This document shows, piece after piece, positions 63,992 to 64,000 of a DNA stretch of 64,000 nucleotides. The stretch covers positions 806,001-870,000 of the forward strand of contig CCSI01000001.1 in assembly GCA_000756795.1 (NCBI GenBank). Reading direction: 5' to 3'. A program made the position numbers and the translations under genes. The notes under the pieces were generated by a model, which was not told the DNA's origin, made no database searches, and was given only the letters and a program-made list of their open reading frames with translations. The first letter of the stretch is position 1. Each line of letters begins with the position of its first letter. Source of the DNA: Qipengyuania vulgaris (GTDB lineage Bacteria; Pseudomonadota; Alphaproteobacteria; Sphingomonadales; Sphingomonadaceae).

Positions 63992-64000
63992 ATTTCTTTC

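Overview
The window is high-GC alphaproteobacterial chromosome. Gene content and order (PHA synthase, dnaN-fabG-fabD, rpsF-rpsR-rplI, an M2 metallopeptidase and an S9 peptidase with signal peptides, RimK/RimB) suggest Sphingomonadales, probably Erythrobacteraceae. This is inferred from gene content; no phylogeny was possible.

Layout. (1) 1-7.26 kb is ordinary chromosome: the end of a ferredoxin-NADP reductase, a PHA synthase/PHA depolymerase pair, a D-aminoacylase-type amidohydrolase translationally coupled to an MDR alcohol dehydrogenase, a DUF2855 protein and a small secreted protein. (2) About 7.27-42.51 kb looks like one integrated genomic island of the GInt type. Its right end abuts the 3' end of dnaN and carries a leftward four-gene recombination operon (three tyrosine recombinases plus a small coiled-coil protein, the ginABCD arrangement). 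Its left end is AT-rich. A motif of the form TTTACACT-spacer-TACTGCCG occurs at the left end (inverted) and twice at the right end. (3) 42.5-64 kb is housekeeping chromosome: dnaN, fabG, fabD, LD-carboxypeptidase and an Mpl-like Mur ligase, a diguanylate cyclase, DUF808, rpsF-rpsR-rplI with a clear terminator, AMP nucleosidase, rimK and its zinc-protease partner, M2 and S9 peptidases, asd and others.

The island is a metal-resistance cargo with three regulatory blocks. Block A (7.9-17.6 kb) is controlled by a divergent CsoR repressor with a palindromic operator around a G6 tract. It contains a Cu(I) P1B-1 ATPase, an APC permease and, unusually, an overlapping trio of beta-CASP metallo-hydrolase, AMP/thymidine-phosphorylase-family enzyme and PRPP synthetase. 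Block B (17.7-25.3 kb) centres on a cnrYXH-like module (small membrane protein, periplasmic metal sensor, ECF sigma factor) followed by copA-copB. A DUF2231/lipoprotein/DUF411/Met-rich set is transcribed divergently. Two matching GAGGG(T/C)-N15-CGTATA promoters lie between the two sets. Block C (25.6-35.9 kb) is a MerR-controlled leftward series: CDF transporter, DUF3703, methyltransferase, CzcI-like, CzcC, CzcB, CzcA and a P1B-4 (SPC) ATPase. The MerR operator lies between the divergent promoters.

Together the island encodes export of Cu(I) and of divalent Zn/Cd/Co/Ni across the inner membrane (P1B ATPases, CDF) and out of the cell (CzcCBA), with periplasmic copper oxidation and sequestration (CopA, CopB and several Met/His-rich small proteins). 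The most unusual parts are the copper-linked nucleotide-phosphorolysis trio, the conserved Ni/Co-ligand set in the CnrX-like sensor sitting beside copper genes, and the terminal repeats that define the island ends.
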